5,151 bases of DNA, taken from an uncultured Oscillospiraceae bacterium (GTDB taxonomy: Bacteria; Bacillota; Clostridia; Oscillospirales; Acutalibacteraceae). The position numbers were made by a program, and so were the translations under genes. Below the pieces are notes generated by a model. That model was not told where the DNA came from. It did not search any database and was given only the letters and a program-made list of their open reading frames with translations. The stretch lies in NCBI GenBank assembly GCA_900552115.1, contig URYP01000135.1:1-5151 (forward strand), read 5' to 3'. Within the stretch, counting starts at the first letter, position 1, and each line of letters starts with the position of its first letter. This document shows positions 1-5,134 of the stretch, piece by piece.

Positions 1-16
1 GGCGGATATATCCGCC
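1..16. repeat. Perfect 16-bp palindrome at window edge
   Basis: GGCGGATATATCCGCC reads the same on both strands and can fold as a 6-bp GC-rich stem with a TATA loop. It lies 25 nt beyond the stop codon of the response-regulator remnant on the minus strand, where a terminator would be expected. Any T-tract would fall outside the window, so terminator function cannot be judged. Confidence 0.4.
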
Positions 17-40
17 GGGACGGTTCGCTTTGTCCAGGTG

Positions 41-199
41 TTATCCATCTGCCCGCATCATCCGGTAACCAATGCCGACATGGGTTTGGATATACTGCGG
101 AGAGGCAGCGTCCCGCCCGACCTTTTTCCACAGTGCTGCCATGAATACCCACAGAAACCTGGCGGCCGGTGTATTCCAATCTCGATTGAGTAGAGCGGT
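41..199 (-). pseudogene. Remnant of KdpE-like response regulator, C-terminal winged helix
   Basis: Read on the minus strand, the frame from 199 down to the TAA at 41-43 encodes about 52 residues. They end in YIQTHVGIGYRMMRADG, the recognition-helix/wing signature of OmpR/PhoB-family DNA-binding domains. Upstream of it, FLWVFMAALWKKVGRD resembles the KdpE-type segment (L)RVFMA-xx-RKKIE, with Trp where Arg is expected at two places; CGG to TGG is a single transition. An in-frame TGA lies at 200-202, and the receiver domain and the rest of the DNA-binding domain are missing. The terminator of the neighbouring operon begins only about 10 bp away. I read this as the decayed 3' end of a response regulator cut off by the junction with the ABC-transporter operon. 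The family assignment is good; the KdpE subgroup is an inference, because no sensor kinase or kdp structural gene is visible. Confidence 0.66.
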
Positions 200-208
200 T
201 CATAGACG

Positions 209-244
209 AAAACGGCACAGCGGAGTGTTCCGCTGTGCCGTTTT
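209..244 (-). terminator. Rho-independent terminator of the tetR-ABC operon
   Basis: A perfect 16-bp inverted repeat (AAAACGGCACAGCGGA at 209-224 and its complement at 229-244) encloses a 4-nt loop. On the minus strand it starts 11 nt after the permease TAA at 256-258 and ends in a TTTT run, as expected for an intrinsic terminator. Because the stem itself has A4 and T4 at its ends it could also stop plus-strand transcription, although no gene in this window needs that. Confidence 0.88.
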
Positions 245-255
245 AAAGGGACGTT

Positions 256-1683
256 TTACTCTGTAACCAGCGCGTAGGCGGAAATTTTGCGGATCCGCCA
301 GGTGGTGAGCAGGGACAGCAGCCAGGAGAACAGCAGCGTCCCCAATCCAAAGCCAATTACCCAGAGCGGATCGACGATGAATCCGGCCTTCATAATGCCC
401 ATACCTTTCATGGTCATTGACATCAGCGGATTGGTGCCGTACGCCCCCAACAGGCTGCCGGCCACCGCTCCCAGGAGAACGGGAATCATAAATGTGAGGG
501 AGAGCTGGTGCATCAGCTGGAAGGTGGTGTAGCCAATGGCTTTTTGGATACCCAACTCCCGTTTTTGCCGGATAACGGACGAGCTGATCATAAAATAGAG
601 CACCAAAGTCACGACCAGCAGGGTAATTACCAGCATGGCGATCCCCATGGCCGCCACGATATTTTGATAGGAGGCCATGCCACTGGCCAGCTCCTTGTCG
701 AAATCCACAGTACCCAGCAGGATCTCCTTATCCAGCGTTTCTGTCAACTCATCCAGGAATCCGGCGCTGGAGGTCCCCTCCTCAAGATAAATATACAGGG
801 ACTGCGGTTTGAAATCCGGATTCAGCCGCCGGTAATCCTCCGTGCGCAAGCTGACATTCATACCGCCCATGCTGGCGCCGTTGGACAGCCCGGTGACGGT
901 ATAGGTTTCTGTCTTATCGCCAAAACTGGCCGTAACCGTATCCCCCACCGTTTTTTCCAATCGTTCCGCCAGGATGCCGGCCAGCACAATTTCCCCATTT
1001 TTTTCCGGATAGCGGCCATCATACACCAGCCGGGTTTCCCTATCGTCATAATTCTGCATAACATAAGCGGACACGTCCATATCGTCCACTTTGATTTTGG
1101 ACTGATCCAGATAGACGGCCTTGCGCACCTTATCCATCCCGCGAATCTGTTCCAGTGCCGCCGTTTGATCCTTTTCAGGATTCAGGGTAGCGATGGCGTT
1201 GGTGATCTCCATGCCCGGCACCTCGGCAAAGGCCGTGGTGTCGATGGAGGTGTTATAGAACATGATGACGCCGAACGCCCCGGCAAAGGTCACAGCAATC
1301 AGGATAATCATGATCATGATGTTTTGTTTGACGTTCTGGAACGCCGCTTTCAGCCCCAGGGCGACCGGCAGAGGGCCCGCCGTCTTTTCCAGCGGCAGGC
1401 GGTTGTGTCGGAACTGCCGCCCGCCGGTATCTCCCCGCAGCGCGTGGATAGGACTGAGTTTTCGAATCCGCCGGGTGGCCAGCAGTACCACCAGCAGGAT
1501 GATCACGAGAATAATGAGAAGCGCCGACCCGCTGATGACCGCATCAAAGCCCTGCTCCCAGCGCACATTACCATTGACGGCCACCCGGAAAGCGCAGCCC
1601 CGATTGCTGCTCGAAGACTGCCGCCACCGCCGGCAGCACTGGATAGGACAACGCGATGCCCGCCACGCTCCCAACGCCGGCAA
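256..1683 (-). CDS. ABC transporter permease, C-terminal part (FtsX family), downstream of frame break
   Basis: This is the second half of the double-FtsX permease that begins at 2671. The open frame runs from an ATG at 1683, but its first ~30 residues are out-of-frame translation of the upstream part; genuine protein starts near 1587-1560. Visible in order: a hydrophobic segment (SALLIILVIILLVVLLA), the short cytoplasmic motif RRIRKLSPIHALRG typical of the end of an FtsX domain, another membrane segment (NIMIMIILIAVTFAGAFGVI), an extracytoplasmic region of about 200 residues, then a full C-terminal FtsX domain: TM helix, RELGIQKAIGYT coupling motif, two more TM helices and a positively charged tail. 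In family members these regions bind the ATPase and transmit its cycle to the extracytoplasmic domain. No Shine-Dalgarno or own promoter is apparent before 1683, so separate translation is doubtful. It is probably inactive unless the frame is restored. The stop is 11 nt before the operon terminator. Confidence 0.8.
   Translation of the reverse strand: MPALGAWRASRCPIQCCRRWRQSSSSNRGCAFRVAVNGNVRWEQGFDAVISGSALLIILVIILLVVLLATRRIRKLSPIHALRGDTGGRQFRHNRLPLEKTAGPLPVALGLKAAFQNVKQNIMIMIILIAVTFAGAFGVIMFYNTSIDTTAFAEVPGMEITNAIATLNPEKDQTAALEQIRGMDKVRKAVYLDQSKIKVDDMDVSAYVMQNYDDRETRLVYDGRYPEKNGEIVLAGILAERLEKTVGDTVTASFGDKTETYTVTGLSNGASMGGMNVSLRTEDYRRLNPDFKPQSLYIYLEEGTSSAGFLDELTETLDKEILLGTVDFDKELASGMASYQNIVAAMGIAMLVITLLVVTLVLYFMISSSVIRQKRELGIQKAIGYTTFQLMHQLSLTFMIPVLLGAVAGSLLGAYGTNPLMSMTMKGMGIMKAGFIVDPLWVIGFGLGTLLFSWLLSLLTTWRIRKISAYALVTE
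1560..1596 (-). repeat. 31-bp putative insertion bounded by 6-bp direct repeats
   Basis: On the minus strand the hexamer TGCGCT occurs at 1596-1591 and again at 1565-1560, exactly 31 bp apart. Removing one repeat copy plus the 25 bp between them joins CTG CGC to TGG GAG and restores one continuous frame reading SGLRWEQGFDA across the joint. As 31 is one more than a multiple of three, its presence explains the shift. A single extra base in the TTTCCGGG run (1584-1591) is the simpler alternative and would leave ten additional residues in the protein. Confidence 0.5.
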
Positions 1684-2671
1684 TCAGCAGATACTGCAGC
1701 AGGAAGGCCAGCCGGATCTGTCGCCCGGTATAGCCTATCGCTTTCAGGGAGCCGATCTTCATCATATCGTCCTCGATACTGTTGACAATGCGGAAACGCA
1801 CCACCAGCAGGCAGACCGCTACGACAATCAGTGCAAAAATCACCATCATGGCCGCAATCATGGTTGCCATCATGCAGCGGGACATCTCGATCAGCTCGAT
1901 GTCGATCATGACCAGCATGGAGGCCATATCCCCAGACAGGAGCGACGAGGAATTGAGGCCCAGCAATTCATGAATGCCGCTTTCAATGGTTGCCGCGTTT
2001 TTGGTTTCGTCCAGTTCGGTAAACACCAGATGGAGCTGGTTGGTCGGATGTTGCAGCCGGTCCGACACCTTTTGATAGGTCGCTTCAGGCAGGTAAAAAC
2101 TCATCATGCCCGTATCGGTGGAACTGAAAAAGATATCCTCTGTGTATCCCTTTACCGTAAAGGTCATCGCCTGTTTTTGGCCGCTGGCCTCATCGGTATA
2201 GCGCAGCGTGATCTGGTCGCCCAGCTCATAGCCGCTCACGGCTTTAAAGATATCCGGCAGATAGACGGACATATCGTCCGCCGGCAAATGTTCGCCAATG
2301 TATTTCCACTTGGACATCTCGCGTTTTTCGTCCATGTTCTGGAACAGGATGGTAAAGGATTTTTCTTCCCCCTGGCTCTCGATCTGTCCGCCAGTCCATC
2401 GCGCTTCGTGCGTCTGCGTCCGCTCCACATGGGCGTTTTCCTCAATATACTGTTTTACCTCATCCGTATAGATCGCATCAGGGATGGCGAAATAAGCGTC
2501 GGCCGGAGCAAGCTCCTGCTTCAGCTCATCGAAGAAACCGCCGTAGTTGATCGCCACCAGCAGGCCGGTATTCAGCAGCAGCGCCGCCATTAAAAACAGG
2601 ACAACCAGCGTTGCGGTGACCGATTTGGTTTTACGGATATTGGCTCGGGCCTGCATCCACAGTTTCCCCAT
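1568..2671 (-). CDS. ABC transporter permease, N-terminal part (FtsX family), truncated by frame break
   Basis: Membrane subunit of a type VII (MacB/FtsX-like) ABC exporter or envelope-stress transporter. The ATG at 2671 follows the ATPase TGA by 3 nt and is preceded by a GGGGTGGTGA Shine-Dalgarno stretch. Residues 1-17 are basic and cytoplasmic. TM1 spans about 19-41, followed by a ~220-residue extracytoplasmic domain, a long hydrophobic segment around 264-297, the coupling motif KIGSLKAIGYTGRQI, and another TM. The frame ends at the TAA at 1568-1570, after only 367 residues, whereas fused FtsX-FtsX permeases are usually near 800. The missing second half is directly downstream in another frame (256-1587). 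With the 31-bp segment removed, the two would form one protein of about 794 residues with about eight TM helices. As it stands this encodes only the first FtsX unit. Whether the break is a real mutation, a switch or an assembly error cannot be told from one sequence. The substrate is unknown. Confidence 0.85.
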   Translation of the reverse strand: MGKLWMQARANIRKTKSVTATLVVLFLMAALLLNTGLLVAINYGGFFDELKQELAPADAYFAIPDAIYTDEVKQYIEENAHVERTQTHEARWTGGQIESQGEEKSFTILFQNMDEKREMSKWKYIGEHLPADDMSVYLPDIFKAVSGYELGDQITLRYTDEASGQKQAMTFTVKGYTEDIFFSSTDTGMMSFYLPEATYQKVSDRLQHPTNQLHLVFTELDETKNAATIESGIHELLGLNSSSLLSGDMASMLVMIDIELIEMSRCMMATMIAAMMVIFALIVVAVCLLVVRFRIVNSIEDDMMKIGSLKAIGYTGRQIRLAFLLQYLLIAGVGSVAGIALSYPVLPAVAAVFEQQSGLRFPGGRQW

Positions 2672-2674
2672 TGG

Positions 2675-3433
2675 TCACCACCCCATTTCGGACAGGAACG
2701 CGAGGAGCCTTTCATGACGCTCCCTGTCCCCGCTGACATAACGGCCCAGATCACATTCGCCTCCGATCACACCGTCCTTGATATAAAGAATGCGGTTTCC
2801 CCTCCGGGCGGACGTTAGGTCATGGGTCACCATAACGACGCTTTGGCCGCCGTTATTGACCTCGGACAGTACATCCAGCACCGCTTTGCCGGACGCGGAG
2901 TTCAGCGCGCCGGTCGGCTCGTCGGCAAACACCACCTTGGGACGGTTGATCAGCGCCCGCACAATGGCCGCCCGCTGGTTTTCGCCGCCCGACAGCTGCG
3001 AGGGGAATTTTCGCCAGATCGTTTCGGTCAACCCGACCCGTGTGAGCAGTTCTTTGGCGTAGGTAACGATGGCCTTTTTGTCGCCGCTCGTCAGCAGTCC
3101 CCCCGCCAGGATATTATCCAGAATGCTCATATTGTCCAGCAGGAACATCTGCTGGAAAACAAATCCGCAATGCTGCCGCCGGAACACGGCCAGTTTGTCG
3201 CTGTTCAGGTTTTCAATCTCCGTATCATAAAACCGGATCTGCCCGCTGGTTGGCCGGTCCATACCAGACAGGGCGTACAGCAGGGTGGACTTTCCCGCGC
3301 CGGAAGCTCCCATAATCACGGTAAAATCCTTTTCGTAGATGTCAATATCCAGGTTTTTCAAAACCTGCTGGTCCTGAGAGCCTGTATGAAAGCTTTTGCA
3401 AAGCTTGCTGGTTTGAATCATCGCTTTTTTCAT
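2675..3433 (-). CDS. ABC transporter ATP-binding protein, MacB/LolD type
   Basis: Cytoplasmic ATPase that powers the FtsX-type permease encoded 3 nt downstream. The 252 residues match the usual size. Motifs in order: Walker A GASGAGKST (42-50), Q-loop FVFQQ (Q94), signature LSGGENQR (147-154), Walker B VVFADEP (167-173), D-loop region GALNSASG (176-182) and H-loop VTHD (H204). The signature has Glu where LSGGQ is usual, and the D-loop has Asn instead of Asp. All catalytic residues (K48, D171, E172, H204) are present, so it should be active. The chosen ATG at 3433 has AGAAGGGA about 8 nt upstream; M5 is a possible alternative with worse spacing. The 17-nt gap to the TetR stop indicates co-transcription. 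The family includes antimicrobial-peptide and lipoprotein transporters as well as efflux pumps; the substrate cannot be named here, and no adjacent sensor kinase or response regulator supports a Bce-type peptide-sensing module. Confidence 0.95.
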   Translation of the reverse strand: MKKAMIQTSKLCKSFHTGSQDQQVLKNLDIDIYEKDFTVIMGASGAGKSTLLYALSGMDRPTSGQIRFYDTEIENLNSDKLAVFRRQHCGFVFQQMFLLDNMSILDNILAGGLLTSGDKKAIVTYAKELLTRVGLTETIWRKFPSQLSGGENQRAAIVRALINRPKVVFADEPTGALNSASGKAVLDVLSEVNNGGQSVVMVTHDLTSARRGNRILYIKDGVIGGECDLGRYVSGDRERHERLLAFLSEMGW

Positions 3434-3450
3434 AAAATAGTCCCTTCTTT
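3434..3450 (-). promoter_or_regulatory. tetR-ATPase intercistronic gap with ribosome binding site
   Basis: Minus-strand AAAGAAGGGA, immediately after the TetR TAG, sits about 7 nt before the ATPase ATG. It supports 3433 as the start and shows no terminator between the two genes. Confidence 0.7.
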
Positions 3451-4035
3451 CTAGGCGGTCACGGTTTTTCGGATATTATCCGGGACGCCATACGCCCCGC
3501 TTAAAGCGACGAACTCCATATCCAAACGCTCGATGAGCTGTTCCTCGCTCATATCCATGTATCCCGTGCTGAGCAAAACGGCAAGGCCGTGGGCATAAAT
3601 AGACATATCGTTGTGAAAGCGGCGGGCCGTTTCCTCGGGAATTCCGTATTGCCCGATCATAACCTCAATAATTTGAGGTATATGTACGTCATCGATGGAC
3701 TTCCCGCCGTTGCGATCTCGCATATACAGGTAACGAAAAAGCTCTTTTTCCTCTTTGGCAAAGCAGAGATATCCCAGCCCGTAGGCCATGTAGGGGGTCA
3801 GCTCGCTTCTTGCCAGATAGCGGGTCACCTTTTCGGTGTAACATCTTTCCGCTGCCCGTTTCAGTTCGGCTTTCAGCTCATCCATGTTGGCAAATTCCGA
3901 ATAAATTGGCTGGGTGGAGCAAAGCAGCTCCCCGGCAATGCGCCGCGCATTCACTCTTTCGTATCCTTCGTCCCGTAAAATTTTAACGGCCGTATCGATA
4001 ATGGCCGCGCGGGTAATTCTTTTTTGAGACGGCAT
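3451..4035 (-). CDS. TetR/AcrR-family transcriptional repressor
   Basis: DNA-binding repressor, probably of its own operon including the ABC transporter downstream. The 194 residues fit the family. The N-terminal domain has the usual pattern: ITRAAIIDTAVKILRDEGYE forms helix 1, and VNARRIAGELLCSTQPIYSEF (about residues 28-48) is the helix-turn-helix, ending in the aromatic-rich recognition helix followed by NMDELKAEL. The remainder is alpha-helical and divergent, as expected of the ligand-binding and dimerisation domain; the ligand cannot be predicted. The ATG at 4035 is preceded by a near-perfect AAGGAGG with 8-nt spacing. Two tandem palindromes lie over the promoter just upstream, which fits autoregulation. 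First gene of the operon. Confidence 0.93.
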   Translation of the reverse strand: MPSQKRITRAAIIDTAVKILRDEGYERVNARRIAGELLCSTQPIYSEFANMDELKAELKRAAERCYTEKVTRYLARSELTPYMAYGLGYLCFAKEEKELFRYLYMRDRNGGKSIDDVHIPQIIEVMIGQYGIPEETARRFHNDMSIYAHGLAVLLSTGYMDMSEEQLIERLDMEFVALSGAYGVPDNIRKTVTA

Positions 4036-4043
4036 ACCCGGCT

Positions 4044-4050
4044 CCTCCTT
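4044..4050 (-). promoter_or_regulatory. Strong ribosome binding site of tetR
   Basis: AAGGAGG on the minus strand, 8 nt before the ATG at 4035, fixes the start of the repressor gene. Confidence 0.85.
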
Positions 4051-4053
4051 TAT

Positions 4054-4082
4054 ATAACGCTTGTTATAATAACATGTGTTAT
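4054..4082. promoter_or_regulatory. Tandem TetR operators
   Basis: Two copies of a 14-bp palindrome, ATAACGCTTGTTAT (4054-4067) and ATAACATGTGTTAT (4069-4082), lie one base apart, a 15-bp centre-to-centre period. Both have the ATAAC-N4-GTTAT arms common in TetR-family operators. The second overlaps the -10 box and the first covers the initiation/leader region, so bound repressor would block the operon promoter. The 15-bp spacing (about 1.5 helical turns) resembles cases in which two TetR-type dimers bind opposite faces of DNA, an inference. Confidence 0.82.
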
Positions 4083-4109
4083 ATTACTATGCCCTCTGTT
4101 TCTTGTCAA
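4081..4109 (-). promoter_or_regulatory. Housekeeping sigma promoter of the tetR-ABC operon
   Basis: On the minus strand a perfect -35 TTGACA (4109-4104) and a near-consensus -10 TAATAT (4086-4081) are separated by exactly 17 bp. Transcription should start near 4074, inside the downstream operator pair. An intrinsically strong promoter under a tight operator is the expected arrangement for an inducible transporter. Confidence 0.88.
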
Positions 4110-4161
4110 GTCTATTCCCCGCAATTTAAGAAAACGACCGTATAGTCTTCTGTAGACACTT

Positions 4162-4167
4162 TATAAT
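4162..4167 (+). promoter_or_regulatory. Candidate -10 box upstream of collagen-like gene
   Basis: A perfect TATAAT hexamer, but with no good -35 at 16-18 bp upstream and no extended TGn. If used, it gives a leader of nearly 190 nt before the collagen-like gene. Confidence 0.3.
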
Positions 4168-4288
4168 ATGTATGGAGGTATGACAAACAAAATCCCGGTC
4201 AGTTTATCAGCCATAGGGCAAATTTTTCTCAGGTCAATTCATAGAATAGATGACAGAACGATCTATCATCCTGCGGCATAAGATGGTA

Positions 4289-4316
4289 TAGATACACATG
4301 TATCTAACTATTTTTT
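4289..4316 (+). terminator. AT-rich hairpin with T6 tract (possible leader terminator)
   Basis: TAGATACA (4289-4296) and TGTATCTA (4299-4306) are perfect complements around a CA centre, followed after ACTA by six T's. The stem is AT-rich and the T-tract is offset by 4 nt, so termination would be weak. It lies in the leader of the collagen-like gene and could attenuate it or end a short upstream transcript. Confidence 0.33.
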
Positions 4317-4347
4317 AGGTTTGCTGCACCTATATCATATTTATGGG

Positions 4348-4353
4348 AAAGGA
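4348..4353 (+). promoter_or_regulatory. Ribosome binding site pointing to an ATC start
   Basis: AAAGGA ends 9 nt before the ATC codon at 4363, normal spacing for initiation. It is too close to ATT at 4357. The ATG at 4353 overlaps it and would be followed by a stop after two codons. The site is the main evidence for the proposed start of the collagen-like gene. Confidence 0.5.
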
Positions 4354-4362
4354 TGAATTAAC

Positions 4363-5073
4363 ATCAGAAACTGTACTGATTGTAGCGATTGTGAAGGTTT
4401 TTCCAATCGTAGTTGTGCATTTTGCGGCGGATGTGGTTGCAGTCACTGTTGTCAAGGCCCTCAAGGCCCGACGGGCCCGGCCGGACCGGCTGGCTCACAG
4501 GGCCCTCAAGGTCCGACTGGTCCACAAGGTTCACAAGGCCCAACCGGCCCACAGGGTCCAACTGGCCCTGCCGGTGCCGAAAGTTCCGCCTGCTGTGGCT
4601 GTAGTGAGCAGCTGAGAAATATAATTCAACAAATCATTACCCTGTATCCCAATAATGATTTGTTTGTCACCTTGAATAGTGGTGATGCTGTTGTTGGCCG
4701 TCCCGGATCTTTGATTACAGGACCAAATGGGCATACCGGAGTATTTGTAGTGATAAATCCTGCAAATTTTGAGCAATATTTGTCCACCTGCAGCATCGAC
4801 ACCATTCAGATTAATAATGCAACGTATAATGATGCCATTATCTATTTGCCAGAGCCGGTCCCCGCTCCGACAGACTGTTGCGCTGATTGCGAATCAACTA
4901 TTCGTTCTCTTCTGCCTGTTGGAACACCTAACGTTACTATAACCACCAGTACGCAACCTCCATCAGTGGGAACGGTTATTAGAAATGAATATGGCATGAT
5001 CGTATTGGCTAATGAAGCTCAAAACAATGTCACCTTTATATCCTCGTGTAGTATAGATCTCTTTTTCACCTGA
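4363..5073 (+). CDS. Cysteine-rich collagen-like surface/spore-type protein, atypical start
   Basis: About 236 residues if initiated at ATC 4363. Residues 4-31 are Cys-rich (nine Cys, beginning RNCTDCSDCEGF). Residues 32-73 are 14 uninterrupted Gly-X-Y triplets dominated by GPT, GPQ and GPA, which should form a collagen-like triple helix and trimerise the chain. Residues 77-236 form the C-terminal part, apparently two diverged copies of one module, each opening with a CC-x(1-2)-C cluster (C77-C80; C172-C176) and closing with a Ser/Thr-Cys-Ser-Ile-Asp motif (C143; C229). There are 17 Cys in all and no obvious signal peptide or LPXTG anchor. Clostridial and Bacillus proteins with short collagen repeats are often on the exosporium or cell surface; that role is inferred. 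No ATG, GTG or TTG occurs in frame after the TGA at 4354 until beyond the collagen segment, yet the Cys pattern shows that this frame is coding from at least 4372. The only conventional start (ATG 4660) would discard the collagen domain. Confidence 0.78.
   Translation: MRNCTDCSDCEGFSNRSCAFCGGCGCSHCCQGPQGPTGPAGPAGSQGPQGPTGPQGSQGPTGPQGPTGPAGAESSACCGCSEQLRNIIQQIITLYPNNDLFVTLNSGDAVVGRPGSLITGPNGHTGVFVVINPANFEQYLSTCSIDTIQINNATYNDAIIYLPEPVPAPTDCCADCESTIRSLLPVGTPNVTITTSTQPPSVGTVIRNEYGMIVLANEAQNNVTFISSCSIDLFFT
4456..4581 (+). repeat. Collagen-like Gly-X-Y repeat, 14 triplets
   Basis: Fourteen consecutive 9-bp units encode G-P/S/A-Q/T/A/E. At DNA level a longer unit of 45 bp is visible: the stretch beginning near 4453 recurs from 4498 with mostly third-position changes, indicating growth by duplication of five-triplet blocks. 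Such arrays commonly vary in copy number between strains. Confidence 0.9.
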
Positions 5074-5079
5074 AGCATG

Positions 5080-5109
5080 GGGCGGGCGGACATAAATGTC
5101 CTCCCGCCC
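5080..5109 (+). terminator. GC-rich hairpin after collagen-like gene
   Basis: GGGCGGG-C-GGACAT (5080-5093) pairs with ATGTCC-T-CCCGCCC (5096-5109), with one C/T mismatch and an AA centre, starting 6 nt after the stop codon. The stem is very stable but is followed by AGACTGTAAT rather than a T-tract, so it may act as a 3' stabilising hairpin or an imperfect terminator. Confidence 0.6.
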
Positions 5110-5134
5110 AGACTGTAATAGAGGGTGTCGCTCC

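Larger units (their letters stand above)
4110..4362. other. Divergent intergenic region
   Basis: About 250 bp of AT-rich DNA between the tetR promoter and the collagen-like gene. It holds a plus-strand TATAAT (4162-4167), a GGAGG followed after one base by an ATG that opens 33 codons (4180-4281), a CATAGAATA at 4240-4248 that fits the sporulation sigma-K -10 pattern CATAnnnTA, and a hairpin with six T's (4289-4316). I see no convincing complete gene or RNA family. Confidence 0.6.

Noticed and set aside
72..266. 64-codon plus-strand ORF at left edge
   Set aside because: It runs through the terminator hairpin and opposite the response-regulator remnant; no ribosome site.
1584..1591. Programmed +1 ribosomal frameshift joining the two permease halves
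   Set aside because: TTT CCG lacks a recognised slippery stop context and no stimulatory site is evident; the joint without the 31-bp segment is more convincing.
508..1785. 425-codon plus-strand ORF opposite the permease
   Set aside because: It is antisense to clear FtsX domains and rich in His, Gln and Arg as expected of a complementary-strand shadow in GC-rich DNA; no ribosome site or family resemblance.
1262..2593. 443-codon plus-strand ORF opposite the permease and its frame break
   Set aside because: Composition is low-complexity and shadow-like; the opposite strand has membrane segments and FtsX motifs that account for the DNA.
2822..3454. 210-codon plus-strand ORF opposite the ATPase
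   Set aside because: The minus strand carries all ABC ATPase motifs; this frame is its shadow.
3589..3978. 129-codon plus-strand ORF opposite tetR
   Set aside because: Shadow of the helix-turn-helix repressor; no start signals.
4245..4254. AATAGATGAC shared with the complement of the window's right end, suggesting flanking inverted repeats of an element
   Set aside because: Ten-base matches are expected by chance in 5 kb, and the similarity does not extend; no transposase or target duplication is seen.
4180..4281. 33-codon ORF after GGAGG
   Set aside because: Spacing of one base between GGAGG and ATG is unsuitable, and the peptide resembles nothing I know; kept only as part of the leader finding.
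4343..4615. Plus-strand ORF beginning MGKDELTSETV over the collagen repeat
   Set aside because: It has the only ATG near the gene start but translates the repeat as a Val/Ala/Arg-rich frame. The Cys pattern and Gly-X-Y periodicity are in another frame already from 4372.
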